This document shows, piece after piece, positions 7,780 to 16,218 of a stretch of 64,000 nucleotides of DNA. Position 1 is the stretch's first letter. Each line of letters starts with the position of its first letter. This DNA is from Fibrobacter succinogenes. Lineage in GTDB: Bacteria > Fibrobacterota > Fibrobacteria > Fibrobacterales > Fibrobacteraceae. The notes beneath the pieces were generated by a model. That model worked only from the letters and a program-made list of their open reading frames with translations, was not told the origin of the DNA and did no database searches. The position numbers and the translations under genes are program-made. The stretch spans positions 1 to 64,000 of the forward strand of contig CADCGB010000013.1 of the NCBI GenBank assembly GCA_902800815.1, read 5' to 3'.

Positions 7780-8373
7780 TTACGGGTCTAGCAGTTCACC
7801 GCGGATGACTTCGATGTTGTCGCCGACAAGGCTTATTATGTTCGTTGGGTTGATTTCTATCGGGCCACAGTCGACCATCATCTCGACGGAGTGCTCGAAG
7901 GTCTTCCAGATTTCGTCGGTATCGAACATGTCCTCTTCGCTAAGTTTCGCTGCCGTGCTGAGGATGGGCTTGTCGAAATGCTGGAAGAGTTCCTTGAAAA
8001 ACGGGTGTGTCGGCATACGGATGCCGATTTCCGGGCGCTTCACGTCTAGCCTGCGGGCAATGTGCGGGTCGGCGGGCAGAATGAACGTGTAGGGGCCGGG
8101 CACGCGCGGCTTCATGATGTTGAATGCGAAGTTATCGATGCGGGCGTATTCGGTCGCGCTGCGGATATCGGGTACGATGAGCGCCATGAAGAACTTCTTC
8201 ATCGGCTTCTTGAGGGCGTAAAGCTTGTGTATTGCCTTCGGGGATTCGGCGTTGCAGCCGATGGCGTAGCCCGATTCGGTGGGGTAGAGTACCAGTGCGT
8301 CGTCTTCGAGGGCGGCGGCAGCGAGTTTTACGATTCTCGCCTGCGGGTTTTGTGGATGAACTTCAAAACGCAT
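7780..8373 (-). CDS. Sua5/YciO/YrdC family protein
   Basis: A 197-residue single-domain protein. TsaC/Sua5 members make threonylcarbamoyl-AMP for the t6A37 tRNA modification; YciO paralogues share the fold with weaker or uncertain activity. Visible signatures are LYPTESGYAIGCNAES (residues 29-44), the LYALKKPMKK nucleotide-site segment, PGPYTFILPA, and IGIRMPTHPF. The lack of the Sua5 C-terminal domain and the YPTES variant point to the YciO branch. It converges with the cytochrome operon, 5 nt from its end. Confidence 0.88.
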   Translation of the reverse strand: MRFEVHPQNPQARIVKLAAAALEDDALVLYPTESGYAIGCNAESPKAIHKLYALKKPMKKFFMALIVPDIRSATEYARIDNFAFNIMKPRVPGPYTFILPADPHIARRLDVKRPEIGIRMPTHPFFKELFQHFDKPILSTAAKLSEEDMFDTDEIWKTFEHSVEMMVDCGPIEINPTNIISLVGDNIEVIRGELLDP

Positions 8374-8416
8374 GGCGATAATATAAAAAAATGTTCGCGC
8401 AATCGGCTAGAGGCTA

Positions 8417-8887
8417 TCAGCACTGCGGAATCACCTGCGATCCCTCGAATGCGCCCTTGAAGTGCTCGAACTGCACAGGCTTTACGTGCATGCGGGCGCT
8501 TAGCACGTCAAAACGGCAGGGCTGCTCAAATCCCTTGGGGGCAGCCTCGCTGTGCGTGTGCAGAAAGTGACACGCCGTCTTCCAAATTTTCTTCTGCTTC
8601 GCTGCGTTCACGCGGGCGGCGGGATTGCCTTCGCCAGCGTTCCACACGGACTTGACCTCCACGAACACGATAGTTTCGCCCTGCTTTGCGACGATGTCGA
8701 GTTCGCCCCCGCAGTAGGCGTAGTTGCGGGCGATGACCTGGTAGCCTTCGCGGCTGAGGTAGGCGGCGGCTTGCGTCTCTACGAAGTTCCCCTTCGGACG
8801 GTTCGTGGCTTTACCGCATCCGTTTTGGCTGTTTTTGAATTTGCGAATCATTTGCAAATTGTTTTTTGACTTTCTTACCGCGTTCAT
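8417..8887 (-). CDS. YraN family (UPF0102) endonuclease-fold protein
   Basis: A 156-residue protein. The family core is intact: GNFVETQAAAYLSREGYQVI, then NYAYCGGELDIVAKQGETI and FVEVKSVWNAGEG. The G-E-x-D and E-V-K residues form a PD-(D/E)XK-like site, and the function in the cell is not settled. The frame extends to 8944, but the ATG at 8887 has a strong AAAGGAGA site 5 nt upstream and is preferred. The upstream extension lies over a terminator. It precedes the YciO-like gene by 43 nt on the same strand. Confidence 0.9.
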   Translation of the reverse strand: MNAVRKSKNNLQMIRKFKNSQNGCGKATNRPKGNFVETQAAAYLSREGYQVIARNYAYCGGELDIVAKQGETIVFVEVKSVWNAGEGNPAARVNAAKQKKIWKTACHFLHTHSEAAPKGFEQPCRFDVLSARMHVKPVQFEHFKGAFEGSQVIPQC

Positions 8888-8916
8888 TTTATCTCCTTTT
8901 CGCTTTCGCGAGGTTG

Positions 8917-8949
8917 AAAAAAAGAACACGCGAGCGTATCGCATGTTCT
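8917..8949 (-). terminator. Terminator of the RND/aminotransferase/FHA-ABC/kinase operon
   Basis: On the minus strand AGAACATGCG, loop ATACGCT, CGCGTGTTCT, then a run of T. It is a 10-bp stem with one G-U pair, about 37 nt after the kinase stop codon. Confidence 0.85.
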
Positions 8950-8985
8950 AATAAGGTCGCCCCTGCGGGCTATGTCAGTTCGTGA

Positions 8986-10488
8986 CTAGGGCAGTTCCAT
9001 GCCGAGCATCCGGATTTCGGAGATGGCGAAATCCTTGTTGTCGGCCTCGTACACTTCGTCAAGGTAGATCTTGATTTCGCTGGTTTCCATCGCATGGAGC
9101 ACCGGGTACTGCATTCCCTTCACGTTCTCGAGTTTAATCTTCTGCTTGAATCCTTCCTTTGTCTCTAGCGTAATCGACTTGGGCTTCTTGAAAATGCGGA
9201 AGCGGTCGCCGAACGGGTCGTCGACGGATTTCTGGTAGCCGACGGCCAGGCCGATGTGTGTGATGAGCGTCTTCTTTTCGAAGAACAGCGTGAGCACCGG
9301 GTTCTGCGGCTTTGCGGGCATCGCAGTGAGCCATGCCGTCTTGAGGTCGCCATCCACGAGGTTGTCGATGGGGTAGCCGCCCGAAATGTCTGCCTCGATG
9401 GCCGACTGCTCGAAGTTGCCCAGGGCGTCGTCCCACTCGATTTCGCGGAGCGTGCTTTCGGGCTTGTACGTGAGCATCAACAGCACCATCAAAAGGATTA
9501 GCAGCGGGAACAGCGATATGGCGAGCGCGGTGAGTCGCCTGCGGATAACGCGCACGCTCGCGGGTATGCGCGTGGCGGCCTCGGCGATGGAGGTCGGGTG
9601 CCGGAGCAGGGACTGCTTTTTGCCGAATTTCGTGTTGCTGTGTGCATCCTTGGGCGGGAAAACCAGGTCGCACTCGTCGAGGAATTCCTGCATGTCGTGG
9701 AATCGCTCGTTCAGCTTTTTCTTGAGGCACTTGAGGATAAGTTCCGAAAGTCCCTTTGGCATGTCGGGGCGGAACTGCTTGGGGTCCGGGGGCGGTTCCT
9801 GCACGTGCTTGAGCGCGATTTCTACGGGGCGGTTCCCCTGGAAGGGGAGGCGTCCGCATGTCATTTCGTACAAGATAACACCCATGCTGTAGATGTCGGA
9901 CTGGAGCGTCACTTCGTCGCCGTGGCACTGCTCGGGGCTCATGTATTCGGGCGTGCCCATGGTCATGCCCGTTTTGGTAAGCCTGTCCTTCTCCATTTCC
10001 TGGATATACGAGATGCCGAAATCCATCACGTACACGCGGTTATCGCGGGTGAGCATAATGTTCGAGGGCTTCACGTCGCGGTGGACAATCCCCTTGCTGT
10101 GGGCGTAGAGGAGGCCGCGTGCAATCTGGCGGATAATGACCTCGATGGCGTCGAAGGGCAACTTGCTCTGCCTCTGTAGCACATCGGAAAGCGAAAATCC
10201 CTGAACGTACGTCATGGCGATAAACAGTTGGTTGTCCTGCTTACCGAAGTCGAACACGTGCACAATGTTCTGGTGGTCGAGTTCCTTCATTGCCTGGGCT
10301 TCCAGGTAGAACCTCTGGATAGCCTCTTCGTCGGCGGATGCGTCTAGAATCTTGAATGCGACTTCGCGTTTTAGCTTCTTGTCGAGTGCCTTGTAAACAA
10401 GTCCCATCCCGCCCTTGCCGAGAGTGCCGATGAGGTCGTAGTTTTCGTTAAAGGGGCGCGGGAATTCCTGTGCAGCTTGTTCGGTCAT
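8986..10488 (-). CDS. Transmembrane Ser/Thr protein kinase with C-terminal sugar-binding-like domain
   Basis: A 500-residue protein. Residues 15-280 are a complete bacterial (PknB-like) kinase: Gly loop GTLGKGGMGLVYKA, Lys in REVAFKIL, catalytic HRDVKPSNIML at about 135, DFG at about 155 and TPEYMSPEQ at about 185. One membrane helix lies near 320-342. The outer part (355-500) resembles discoidin-like domains: NLVDGDLKTAWLT and a closing ISEIRMLG strand. It could sense a ligand outside the membrane and signal inside. Its start overlaps the stop of the FHA-ABC gene by 4 nt. FHA domains bind phosphothreonine, so the neighbour is a natural substrate or reader. Confidence 0.92.
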   Translation of the reverse strand: MTEQAAQEFPRPFNENYDLIGTLGKGGMGLVYKALDKKLKREVAFKILDASADEEAIQRFYLEAQAMKELDHQNIVHVFDFGKQDNQLFIAMTYVQGFSLSDVLQRQSKLPFDAIEVIIRQIARGLLYAHSKGIVHRDVKPSNIMLTRDNRVYVMDFGISYIQEMEKDRLTKTGMTMGTPEYMSPEQCHGDEVTLQSDIYSMGVILYEMTCGRLPFQGNRPVEIALKHVQEPPPDPKQFRPDMPKGLSELILKCLKKKLNERFHDMQEFLDECDLVFPPKDAHSNTKFGKKQSLLRHPTSIAEAATRIPASVRVIRRRLTALAISLFPLLILLMVLLMLTYKPESTLREIEWDDALGNFEQSAIEADISGGYPIDNLVDGDLKTAWLTAMPAKPQNPVLTLFFEKKTLITHIGLAVGYQKSVDDPFGDRFRIFKKPKSITLETKEGFKQKIKLENVKGMQYPVLHAMETSEIKIYLDEVYEADNKDFAISEIRMLGMELP

Positions 10489-12551
10489 TTTGCTTTTTTC
10501 GATCTATGTAGAATGAATGCGGTAATAATACAAAATATGAGGGCGAGGATGAGCGCCGAAAGTTTGTTCCAAACGTCATCGGGGCGTTCCAGGAGCAGGT
10601 TCTGGAGCGAACTCTGGTTGTAGCGCGACCACACGATGGTCGAAAGCCATTTGCCTACCTGCTGCATCTGGTCGAACGGCACCAGCGCTCCGGCGAGCGC
10701 CACCTGCGGGATAATGAGCAGCGGGAGGAACGCGTTTGCCTGTCCGGAATTCTTGGAGAGCGAACTCACGAGAAGGCCGATTGCGACAGCGGGCGTTACG
10801 GTGCAGGCGAACACTACCGCAAGCATCGGGATTGCAGGGTGTACCGGGATGCGGAACGCGACAAACGCGTACACGATGGCGGTCTGTAGGAATGCGGCGA
10901 GTGTCGGGAGCGCGAGTTTGCCTGCAAGGTAGGGGATGACCTTCGCGCCCTTGCGGAATTCGCCCTGGAGGATGTCCTTCTCCTGCACGATCTCGCGGAT
11001 GGATAGCGAGAGCGCGAACCAGTTCGCGCATAGGATGATGGCGAAGGATACCGTCCAGAGGGAGGACGTTTTCGAGAAAATCTGCGAGAAGAGGAACCCG
11101 ATGATGAACGGCTGCAGCAGTAGCGCGAATGCCTTGCCCTTGTCGCGGAACCATTGCCGGAGCATGAGCGATATGCCGTAGATAAACGATGCCTTGCCTT
11201 TCTGGTGTGTGAAGTAGATATGCTCGTAGCGGCTCTCGACCGTATCGCGGCTCACGGAGCCCGACTTTTTCCAGATGGAGGATGAATCCTGGTTCAGGCC
11301 CGAAAGGATGCTTTCGGGGTCGTTCGTCTTGAAAAACTGGTAGGCGGCCTGCGGCGTCCCGTAGAAACTCTGTTCGCCTGCGTGCAGCACGAGTACCTTG
11401 TTCGCGATGTGGAGTGCCTCGTAACTGTGCGTGGTGAGGATTATCGTGTGCCCGAGGAATGCGAGTTGCTTGAGGTGCGAGCAGAGGATGCGCGAGTTGA
11501 ACGGGTCAAGGCCCGAAAGCGGCTCGTCGAGGATGATGAGGCCCGGGTCGCCCATGAGTTCTGCGGCGAGTGCGGTGCGGCGGTGTTCGCCGCCGCTGAG
11601 GGTCTTGATGCGGTTCTGCCTGCGGTCAGAAAGCCCGAAGAGTTCGCAGAACTTTTCGAGTTTGGCCTGCGCGGATGCCGCGTATTCGTGCTTGTCCATC
11701 GAGATGCGTGCCCCGTGAAGGAGCGTCTCGTCGACGGTCAAGTCCCTGCGGAGGGGAGGGTCCTGTGCCAGGATGGCGATGTGCTTGCGGATTTCCTTGT
11801 GGCGGTAGTCCACACCGCCGATGACCACCTGGCTATTCGCCCCCTTGCGGTAACGGCCCTCGAAGAGCCTGAGGAGGCTGGACTTTCCCTGCCCGGAGCG
11901 GCCGATGATGGCGAGGATTTCGCCTGCGGGTAGGTCAAAGTCGATGCCCGAGAGCAACTGTTTTTTGCCGGCGAATACGTCCAGGTCGCGCACGTGGATG
12001 TCGAAGCCTGCCGATACCTTGCGGAGCAGGACTTCGCCCTCTTTCGCGGTCATTTCCGTGTGGTCGTAGCGCGTGGTTTCGCCCGGGGCGAGCAAAAGTT
12101 TGCGGTGCTTTTTCCCGTTCTCGTCGACGGCGCCCTGCCTGAAGGAAATTTCTGCTGCATCGCCTTTCTTGCGGATGGTAATTTCGCGTGGGGATTCCTC
12201 GTCGCCGATCTTACGTGTTTCGGGCGAATCTCCCAGCGTCACGCGCTCCACCTCGTCGTTTACATCGAAGAGGAGCAGGGTGAGTTCCGTGCCCTTGAGG
12301 TTTACGTGCAGCTGCTTTACGCCGATGCCGATAACGTCACCATCGCGCAGGGCGGTTTCTTCTTCTACCTGCACGTCGTTTACGAGGGTAAAGCTATTAG
12401 TGGTGAGGCTCCGGATATTCCAGGCGCTGCCGTTGAATTCGATGATGGCGTGTTCGCGGGATACGAAACGTTCCGTGAAGAGCAGGTCGCTGCCCTCCTT
12501 GCGGCCGATGGTAAACGGCTTTGCCTTATCGGGGGTGATTATGCGGAACAT
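10485..12551 (-). CDS. FHA domain-ABC transporter fusion (ABCG-like half transporter)
   Basis: A 688-residue protein in three parts. The N-terminal FHA domain (about 1-95) has the phosphopeptide-binding RFVSREHAII segment. The ATPase (about 185-400) has Walker A GRSGQGKSS at 217, signature LSGGEHRR at 317 and Walker B LIILDEP at 335. An ABC2-type permease with six helices (about 470-688) follows. The order ATPase then permease in one chain is that of ABCG transporters. FHA-ABC fusions are known in several phyla, often near kinases. The substrate cannot be told. It lies 16 nt after the aminotransferase gene. Confidence 0.92.
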   Translation of the reverse strand: MFRIITPDKAKPFTIGRKEGSDLLFTERFVSREHAIIEFNGSAWNIRSLTTNSFTLVNDVQVEEETALRDGDVIGIGVKQLHVNLKGTELTLLLFDVNDEVERVTLGDSPETRKIGDEESPREITIRKKGDAAEISFRQGAVDENGKKHRKLLLAPGETTRYDHTEMTAKEGEVLLRKVSAGFDIHVRDLDVFAGKKQLLSGIDFDLPAGEILAIIGRSGQGKSSLLRLFEGRYRKGANSQVVIGGVDYRHKEIRKHIAILAQDPPLRRDLTVDETLLHGARISMDKHEYAASAQAKLEKFCELFGLSDRRQNRIKTLSGGEHRRTALAAELMGDPGLIILDEPLSGLDPFNSRILCSHLKQLAFLGHTIILTTHSYEALHIANKVLVLHAGEQSFYGTPQAAYQFFKTNDPESILSGLNQDSSSIWKKSGSVSRDTVESRYEHIYFTHQKGKASFIYGISLMLRQWFRDKGKAFALLLQPFIIGFLFSQIFSKTSSLWTVSFAIILCANWFALSLSIREIVQEKDILQGEFRKGAKVIPYLAGKLALPTLAAFLQTAIVYAFVAFRIPVHPAIPMLAVVFACTVTPAVAIGLLVSSLSKNSGQANAFLPLLIIPQVALAGALVPFDQMQQVGKWLSTIVWSRYNQSSLQNLLLERPDDVWNKLSALILALIFCIITAFILHRSKKAK

Positions 12552-12567
12552 TCGTGAGCCCTATGCC

Positions 12568-13764
12568 TTAAACCAGGTTCTTGATGCCCTTCTCAAAACG
12601 TTCGCACGCCTTCGCAAGCGTCTCGTCGCTTGCGGCGTACGAGAATCGTACGCAGGTGTCGTCACCGAAGGCGGCGCCCGGCACGATGGCGAGTCCCTGC
12701 GTCTCGAGCAGGTATTTGCAGAAGTCTATGGACCCGCTGACGGTTGCACCCGCGGGTGTCTTTTTGCCGTAGTACTTTGCGACAGGGGCGAACAGGTAGA
12801 ACGCACCTGCGGGGGCCTTCACGGTTTCGCCGAGAATGCGGGTTGTCTGCGATACCATAAAGTCACGGCGCTTGCGGAATGCGGCGCGCATCTTGTCGAC
12901 TTCGCCCATGCCCATCTGGAGTGCCCCGAGGGCGGCGTACTGCGCCACATTGCTCGGGTGGTGCGTTGCCTGGCCCTGGATTTTCCCGATGATTTTCGCG
13001 ATGGGTGCAGGGGCGGCATCGTAACCGATTCGCCAGCCTGTCATGCAGTGCGATTTCGAAAAACCGTTTATGACTATGGAGCGTTCTGGCATGCCCTCGA
13101 AGCAGGCGATGCTCGTGAACGAGTCGTTGTAGACAAAGTATTCGTACACCTCGTCCGAGATGCAGTAGATATCCTTCTCAACAATCACCTTCGCAAGTGC
13201 GGCGAGTTCGTCGCGGGTGTAGACGCTCCCGGTGGGGTTGCACGGGTTGTTGATGAGGATTGCCTTTGTCTTTTCGGTAACGGTGGCCTCGAGTTGTGCT
13301 GCGGTAATCTTGAAGTCGTTCTCGATGCCCGCCGGCACGAATACCGGGCTGCCACCGAGCCACTTTACTAGTTCGGGGTAGGTTACCCAGTAGGGTGCGG
13401 GTATAATCACCTCGTCGCCAGGATTGATGAGGGCGGCAAGTGCGTTGAATACGGCGTGTTTCGCCCCGCTTGTCATGATAATCTGCTCGGGTGCATATTC
13501 GAGTGCGTTGTCGCGTTTTAGTTTATCGCAAACCGCCTTGCGGACTTCGAGAATCCCCACGGGGGCCGTATAGCGGGTCTTTCCCTCGTTTATCGCCTTG
13601 CAGGCTGCGTCGCGTATGGGTTCCGGGGTAGGGAAGTCGGGTTCGCCTGCACCCAGGCTCACGACATCCTTGCCTTCGGCAATCATCTGTTTTGCAAGGG
13701 TATCTATGGCAACGGTAAGCGATGCGGCAATATTTTCGGTACGGGTAGAAAGTGCGCGTGTCAT
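12568..13764 (-). CDS. Aspartate aminotransferase, class I fold type I
   Basis: A 398-residue PLP enzyme that moves the amino group between aspartate and 2-oxoglutarate, linking the TCA cycle to amino acid synthesis. Family signposts are SLGAGEPDFPTPEPIRDAA near the N-terminus, NNPCNPTGSVY, the ISDEVYEY segment, and the PLP lysine in NGFSKSHCMTGWRIGY at about residue 237. Length and motifs match the Ib subgroup typical of many bacteria. Its ATG overlaps the stop of the RND gene, so a housekeeping enzyme is embedded in an export operon; the link may be transcriptional only. Broader substrate range (prephenate) is possible. Confidence 0.92.
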   Translation of the reverse strand: MTRALSTRTENIAASLTVAIDTLAKQMIAEGKDVVSLGAGEPDFPTPEPIRDAACKAINEGKTRYTAPVGILEVRKAVCDKLKRDNALEYAPEQIIMTSGAKHAVFNALAALINPGDEVIIPAPYWVTYPELVKWLGGSPVFVPAGIENDFKITAAQLEATVTEKTKAILINNPCNPTGSVYTRDELAALAKVIVEKDIYCISDEVYEYFVYNDSFTSIACFEGMPERSIVINGFSKSHCMTGWRIGYDAAPAPIAKIIGKIQGQATHHPSNVAQYAALGALQMGMGEVDKMRAAFRKRRDFMVSQTTRILGETVKAPAGAFYLFAPVAKYYGKKTPAGATVSGSIDFCKYLLETQGLAIVPGAAFGDDTCVRFSYAASDETLAKACERFEKGIKNLV

Positions 13765-16190
13765 CTTGATTCTCGTTTCTTTTTCCAGATGCGATAGTGG
13801 TCGAGTGAACCCGCGATAAGCGGGAATATCGTAAATTGTGCGGTGAATATGCAGATAAGCCCGAGGAGCAAAACCTGACCAATGCTCCTTAGACCCGGGT
13901 GCGAAGAAATCAGCAGGCCGTAACAGGCGATGAGCGATGCCATCTGGCTAATCGCGATGCCCGAGAATTTTTTCTGCATTACGGTGAGGGCCGTGCCGAC
14001 CTGCTTGTTGTAGAATGCGGTCCAGAGTTGCAGGGAACCGTCGACGCTTGCCCCGATGATGATGGGGAAGGCAAGCGAACTGTACACGGAAAGTTCAATG
14101 TCGAATACGCGCATGAGTATAAGCAACCAGCTCATGGCGAATAGCGAGGGGAGGATCGTGAATATCGCGCGGCTAAAGCGGTTGTAGTACAGCAGCAGGA
14201 AGAACCACACGAGGAAACTCCCGACGGCGATGGTCTTGTCGAGGTTCTTGAGGATAAGGTCGAGCACGGTTGCGCGTATGACGGGGACGCCCGTTACCTT
14301 GTACTCGCCTTGCTGGATGCCCTGTAACTTCTTGATGTCGCTGTTCAGGTGCCTGCACGCAAGCCCGTCGTTGGGGTCTATGTTGTGGAACAGGAATGCG
14401 AACACTCCGTTGTGGCCTTCCTTGTCGCTGAACTTGCTCAGGATGTTCTTGGGCTGTTCGCCCGGTTCCAGGTTCCTGCGGTAGAGCGATTCGCGGATGA
14501 GCGCGTAGGTCCGGAGTTGGTTCGAGTCTAGCCTCGAGATAAAGTTCTGCGTGAGCATCGCCTGCAGGGTGTCAAGCTTTGCGGCACGGCTCTCGGTCAT
14601 TTGCGGGGAGAACTGCGCGAGTGTGTACATCTTCTTGATGTTCGGGATCCCGCCGCGTTCCTTGAGCCTCACGAAGTTGCGGTAGAGTTCCTTGCCCGAT
14701 GCCTCGTCTGGCACCTGGATGATGATGGGGTCGTACTTGGGGAACCCGGTCTGTGCGACTAGGGAATCCGCCGTGGTCGGGGCTTCCAGAATTTCGGTCT
14801 TCTCGAAATCGTAGAAGAACTTGAGGTTCTTGCCGCCGTAGATGAGGCAGACGAGGCTTACGACAGAGACGATCGCGATGAGCACGACGTTCAGCTTTTG
14901 CGGGAGCAGTTGAATCTGGAATTCGCGGTTGAAGCGGAAGTCGCTCACGGCGAAGGGCTTGTGCTTCTGGAACAATAGTAGGAGCGATGAGGTGACCAGG
15001 ATGGTGACAAGCCAGTTGAGCATGCTCCCGAGGGAGCCGAGAACGGCGAGTTCCTGCAGGCCCGGGAGCGGCACGAAGTACATGCATGCGAAAAGGGCCG
15101 CCATGATTCCGGTGAACGCGCCCGTAGAGGGCCCGATGCCGAGGACCGCACTCTCGATGCAGAGTTGCGGACTCAGGTTGCGCGCTCGCTCAATAAAGTA
15201 GCGCTTGAGGACGTGATTCACGACCTGGCACGCCTGCCCGGGGAGCACGAGGGCGAGGAGGAGCGTGAACAGGTTGATGCGTCCGTAGATTGCGCCCGCG
15301 AGCGCGAGCGTGTAGAGGATAGGCAGGCCTGTCGCGATGGAAGAGACTACAATCAGCTGCGGCTGCCTGTAGAAGTTGATGACGTACAGGAGCAGGATGA
15401 GCAGCGCGGTCAGTTTTCCTGCGAGTTTTGCCTCGGGGAGGAGCGTCTTGCCTTTGCGGATGGTGTCGTACACCTTGCCGGTATAGAATACCTGCACATC
15501 GCTCCCTGCGTTGATTTCGGCCAGGTGGTCGCGCGTGAGCGTCAGCAGGTCACGGCTTGCCTGGAGGTCGGTGTGCGATTGCGTGGGGTAGATGTCCACG
15601 ACGCGGATGGTGCCGTCTGCATTGGAATGGCTCTGTGCCATCAGGTTGAAGTATTTCTGCTGGATATCCTGGAGGGGAGCGCTGTCGTCGCTATTTGCCG
15701 AGACGCCTGCCGAATCGTTTTGGTTTTGTTCCGGTGCATCCTCGAGTTGCACGATAAACGGGTTGTGCGCATCGATGGCCTGCTGCTTCTTTTGTGCCAC
15801 GCGGGCGATAATCGTGTCGAGGTCGCTCTCGTCAATGTAGAGCAGGCTGTTCCTAGTGTAGAAGTCCGTTTCGGTCTCGAATTCCACGAAGTGCACGAGC
15901 GAATCGTTTTGCAGCTTGGCCGCGAGCGCCTTTGCCGTGTTGTAGTTGAGCAAACTGTCGTTGGAATGCAGGACTACGGTAAGGCTCCCGAGCCCGCCGA
16001 AATCCTTCTCGATTTTCTTGTAGTCGCTGTTTTCCTCGTCGTTGTACGAAAGCGTGTCCTGCAACTGGATATCCCAGCGCAGGTGCATTATGGGAGGGAC
16101 AGACAAAATAGCGAAAATTATCCCGATAATCAGGATTGCGACTGGAAAACGAGTCAGTCTTTTGACTATTTTGCTGATAAGCGAAAACAT
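13761..16190 (-). CDS. RND-superfamily (MMPL/HpnN-like) exporter
   Basis: An 809-residue membrane protein with the two-fold RND plan: helix 1 at residues 10-32, a periplasmic loop to about 270, five helices, a second periplasmic loop and five or six more helices. The second half keeps the acidic relay motif (IIGASVDGSLQLW). The matching place in the first half reads LPGQACQVVNH and lacks the Asp. Such proteins export lipids or hydrophobic compounds. The frame is open to 16421, but that part overlaps the divergent barrel gene; the ATG at 16190 starts a normal cytoplasmic lead (MFSLISKIVKRLTRFP). No ribosome site precedes it and TATATT is 7 nt upstream. Confidence 0.87.
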   Translation of the reverse strand: MFSLISKIVKRLTRFPVAILIIGIIFAILSVPPIMHLRWDIQLQDTLSYNDEENSDYKKIEKDFGGLGSLTVVLHSNDSLLNYNTAKALAAKLQNDSLVHFVEFETETDFYTRNSLLYIDESDLDTIIARVAQKKQQAIDAHNPFIVQLEDAPEQNQNDSAGVSANSDDSAPLQDIQQKYFNLMAQSHSNADGTIRVVDIYPTQSHTDLQASRDLLTLTRDHLAEINAGSDVQVFYTGKVYDTIRKGKTLLPEAKLAGKLTALLILLLYVINFYRQPQLIVVSSIATGLPILYTLALAGAIYGRINLFTLLLALVLPGQACQVVNHVLKRYFIERARNLSPQLCIESAVLGIGPSTGAFTGIMAALFACMYFVPLPGLQELAVLGSLGSMLNWLVTILVTSSLLLLFQKHKPFAVSDFRFNREFQIQLLPQKLNVVLIAIVSVVSLVCLIYGGKNLKFFYDFEKTEILEAPTTADSLVAQTGFPKYDPIIIQVPDEASGKELYRNFVRLKERGGIPNIKKMYTLAQFSPQMTESRAAKLDTLQAMLTQNFISRLDSNQLRTYALIRESLYRRNLEPGEQPKNILSKFSDKEGHNGVFAFLFHNIDPNDGLACRHLNSDIKKLQGIQQGEYKVTGVPVIRATVLDLILKNLDKTIAVGSFLVWFFLLLYYNRFSRAIFTILPSLFAMSWLLILMRVFDIELSVYSSLAFPIIIGASVDGSLQLWTAFYNKQVGTALTVMQKKFSGIAISQMASLIACYGLLISSHPGLRSIGQVLLLGLICIFTAQFTIFPLIAGSLDHYRIWKKKRESR

Positions 16191-16197
16191 CGTGTAC

Positions 16198-16205
16198 AAT
16201 ATAAT
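16198..16205. promoter_or_regulatory. Overlapping -10 boxes of divergent genes
   Basis: TATATT on the minus strand (16203-16198) is 7 nt before the RND start codon. TATAAT on the plus strand (16200-16205) is 14 nt before the barrel gene. Good -35 boxes are not obvious for either, so this is tentative. Confidence 0.4.
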
Positions 16206-16218
16206 TATAAATTGCTTT

